The notes beneath the pieces are model-generated. The model did not search any database, had not been told where the DNA came from, and saw only the letters and a list, made by a program, of their open reading frames with translations. The position numbers were made by a program, and so were the translations under genes. Shown one piece after another: positions 33,537 to 34,233 of a stretch of 34,233 nt of DNA. Origin of the DNA: Nitrospinota bacterium (GTDB lineage Bacteria > Nitrospinota_A > UBA7883); the NCBI GenBank assembly GCA_016207925.1, contig JACQZB010000064.1, positions 1 through 34,233 of the forward strand, written 5' to 3'. The stretch's first letter is position 1, and every line of letters begins with the position of its first letter.

Positions 33537-34233
33537 ATGCCGCTATCCGAAGCCAATTTCCGCAAAACCATCGAACGCCTGCTCACCAGCCCCTTGACGT
33601 TGCGCGAAATCATGCGGCGGCTTAAGCTCAAGGGCGACCAGCGCGCCCAGACGCGCGAAAGGATCCGCGCGCTGGCCGCCGATGGGTTCATCGTCCACAT
33701 CCGCGGCGCGCGCTACGGCCTGCCGGAAAAAATGAACCTGGTTACCGGCGTCGTGCAGGGCCACCGCGACGGGTACGGGTTCGTGATCCCCGGTAACGCG
33801 GCCCTGCCCGACGTATTCATTGGCGCACGCAATTTCGACGAGGCCATGCACGGCGACCGCGTGGTCTGCCGCGTGGAATCGCGCCGCGCCGACGGGCGGG
33901 CCGAGGGGCGCGTCATCCGCGTGCTTGACCGCGCCCACGAAACCCTGGCCGGCCGTTTTCAGGAGGCGCGCGGCGCGGGGTTTGTCACCCCGTTCGAAAC
34001 GCGCATTGTCCAGGAACTGTTCATCCCCCCCGGCAAGACCCAGGGGGCCAGGGATGGCCAAGCCGTGGTGGCCCGCATCCTCGAACATCCCGCCAAGCAG
34101 CGCCAGGCCCAGGGCGAAATCATCCGTGTGCTCGGCGACCCGGAAGACCCCTCCGTCGAACTGGCCATAGTGACCGCGCGCTATCACCTGCGCGCCGAAT
34201 TCCCCCCGGCCGCGCTGACCGAGGCCGCCGCGG
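33537..34233 (+). CDS. rnr: Ribonuclease R, N-terminal part, truncated by window edge
   Basis: From the ATG at 33537 the frame is open for 232 residues to the window end. It starts with a winged-helix domain (about 1-60, LLTSPLTLREIMRRLKLKGDQRAQTRERIRALAADGFIVHIRGARYGLPE). OB/cold-shock segments of the RNase R/RNase II family follow: VTGVVQGHRDGYGFVIPGNAALPDVFIGARNFDEAMHGDRVVCRVE and FIPPGKTQGARDGQAVVARILEHP. The RNB catalytic domain lies beyond the window. RNase R is a processive 3'-5' exoribonuclease acting on structured RNA. It is missing from the ORF track because it runs off the edge. A small CCCCCGTTGGGGG hairpin lies about 10 bp upstream of the start. Confidence 0.92.
   Translation, partial: MPLSEANFRKTIERLLTSPLTLREIMRRLKLKGDQRAQTRERIRALAADGFIVHIRGARYGLPEKMNLVTGVVQGHRDGYGFVIPGNAALPDVFIGARNFDEAMHGDRVVCRVESRRADGRAEGRVIRVLDRAHETLAGRFQEARGAGFVTPFETRIVQELFIPPGKTQGARDGQAVVARILEHPAKQRQAQGEIIRVLGDPEDPSVELAIVTARYHLRAEFPPAALTEAAA

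Overview
The window looks like chromosomal DNA from a GC-rich, Gram-negative bacterium. SPOR-domain and DUF4139 envelope proteins, an NtrC-type regulator, YajQ, a quinone-reducing ETF/ETF-QO module and a TatD-radical SAM fusion together resemble Deltaproteobacteria or Nitrospinota/Nitrospirota-like lineages. I cannot fix the taxon without a search. No rRNA, tRNA or CRISPR array is visible. Codon bias makes most antisense frames open, so the very long antisense ORFs in the track are shadows.

Layout. 1-4531 holds a ROK sugar kinase (cut by the window edge), a SPOR protein, a MuiA-like DUF4139 protein and a TatD-radical SAM fusion. 4541-6130 is an AT-richer patch with a DUF429 protein and a HigBA-type module whose toxin is interrupted by a 132-bp palindromic element. 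6182-10278 (minus strand) is a metabolic block: purA, serA and a class V aminotransferase, for serine and purine synthesis. 10444-11358 is a zinc-ribbon protein with a long acidic repeat region. 11539-15550 is a GAF-GAF histidine kinase and an NtrC-like response regulator, with an intact vapBC pair wedged between them. 15555-17018 is a relE-phd cassette whose toxin is split by an IS1595-type element; the cassette is bracketed by a perfect 39-bp copy of the regulator's 3' end. 17194-21112 (minus strand) is thrS-yajQ-phzF-SDR. Then come a membrane spermidine-synthase-like protein, a YciO/Sua5 protein and etfB-etfA-etfQO. 27784-29790 is a second accessory patch: a mosaic of palindromic repeats, an orphan MNT nucleotidyltransferase, an AT-rich membrane protein and a phd-relE cassette with a dead toxin, bracketed by a copy of the 3' end of rtcB. 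The window closes with rtcB, glyQ, a YkgJ-family protein, an unknown 358-aa protein and the start of rnr.

The most notable signal is shared by the two relE/phd cassettes. Each sits exactly at the 3' end of a host gene, flanked by a direct repeat of that gene's last codons, so the host protein stays intact, and no recombinase is encoded in between. In the rtcB case the two copies differ only at synonymous positions of the RtcB frame. In the regulator case the likely native terminator lies just beyond the distal copy. Second, three toxin genes are dead by three different routes (IS insertion plus homopolymer shift, palindrome insertion, frameshift plus nonsense) while their antitoxins remain open, and an MNT gene lacks its HEPN partner. 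Only vapBC appears functional.
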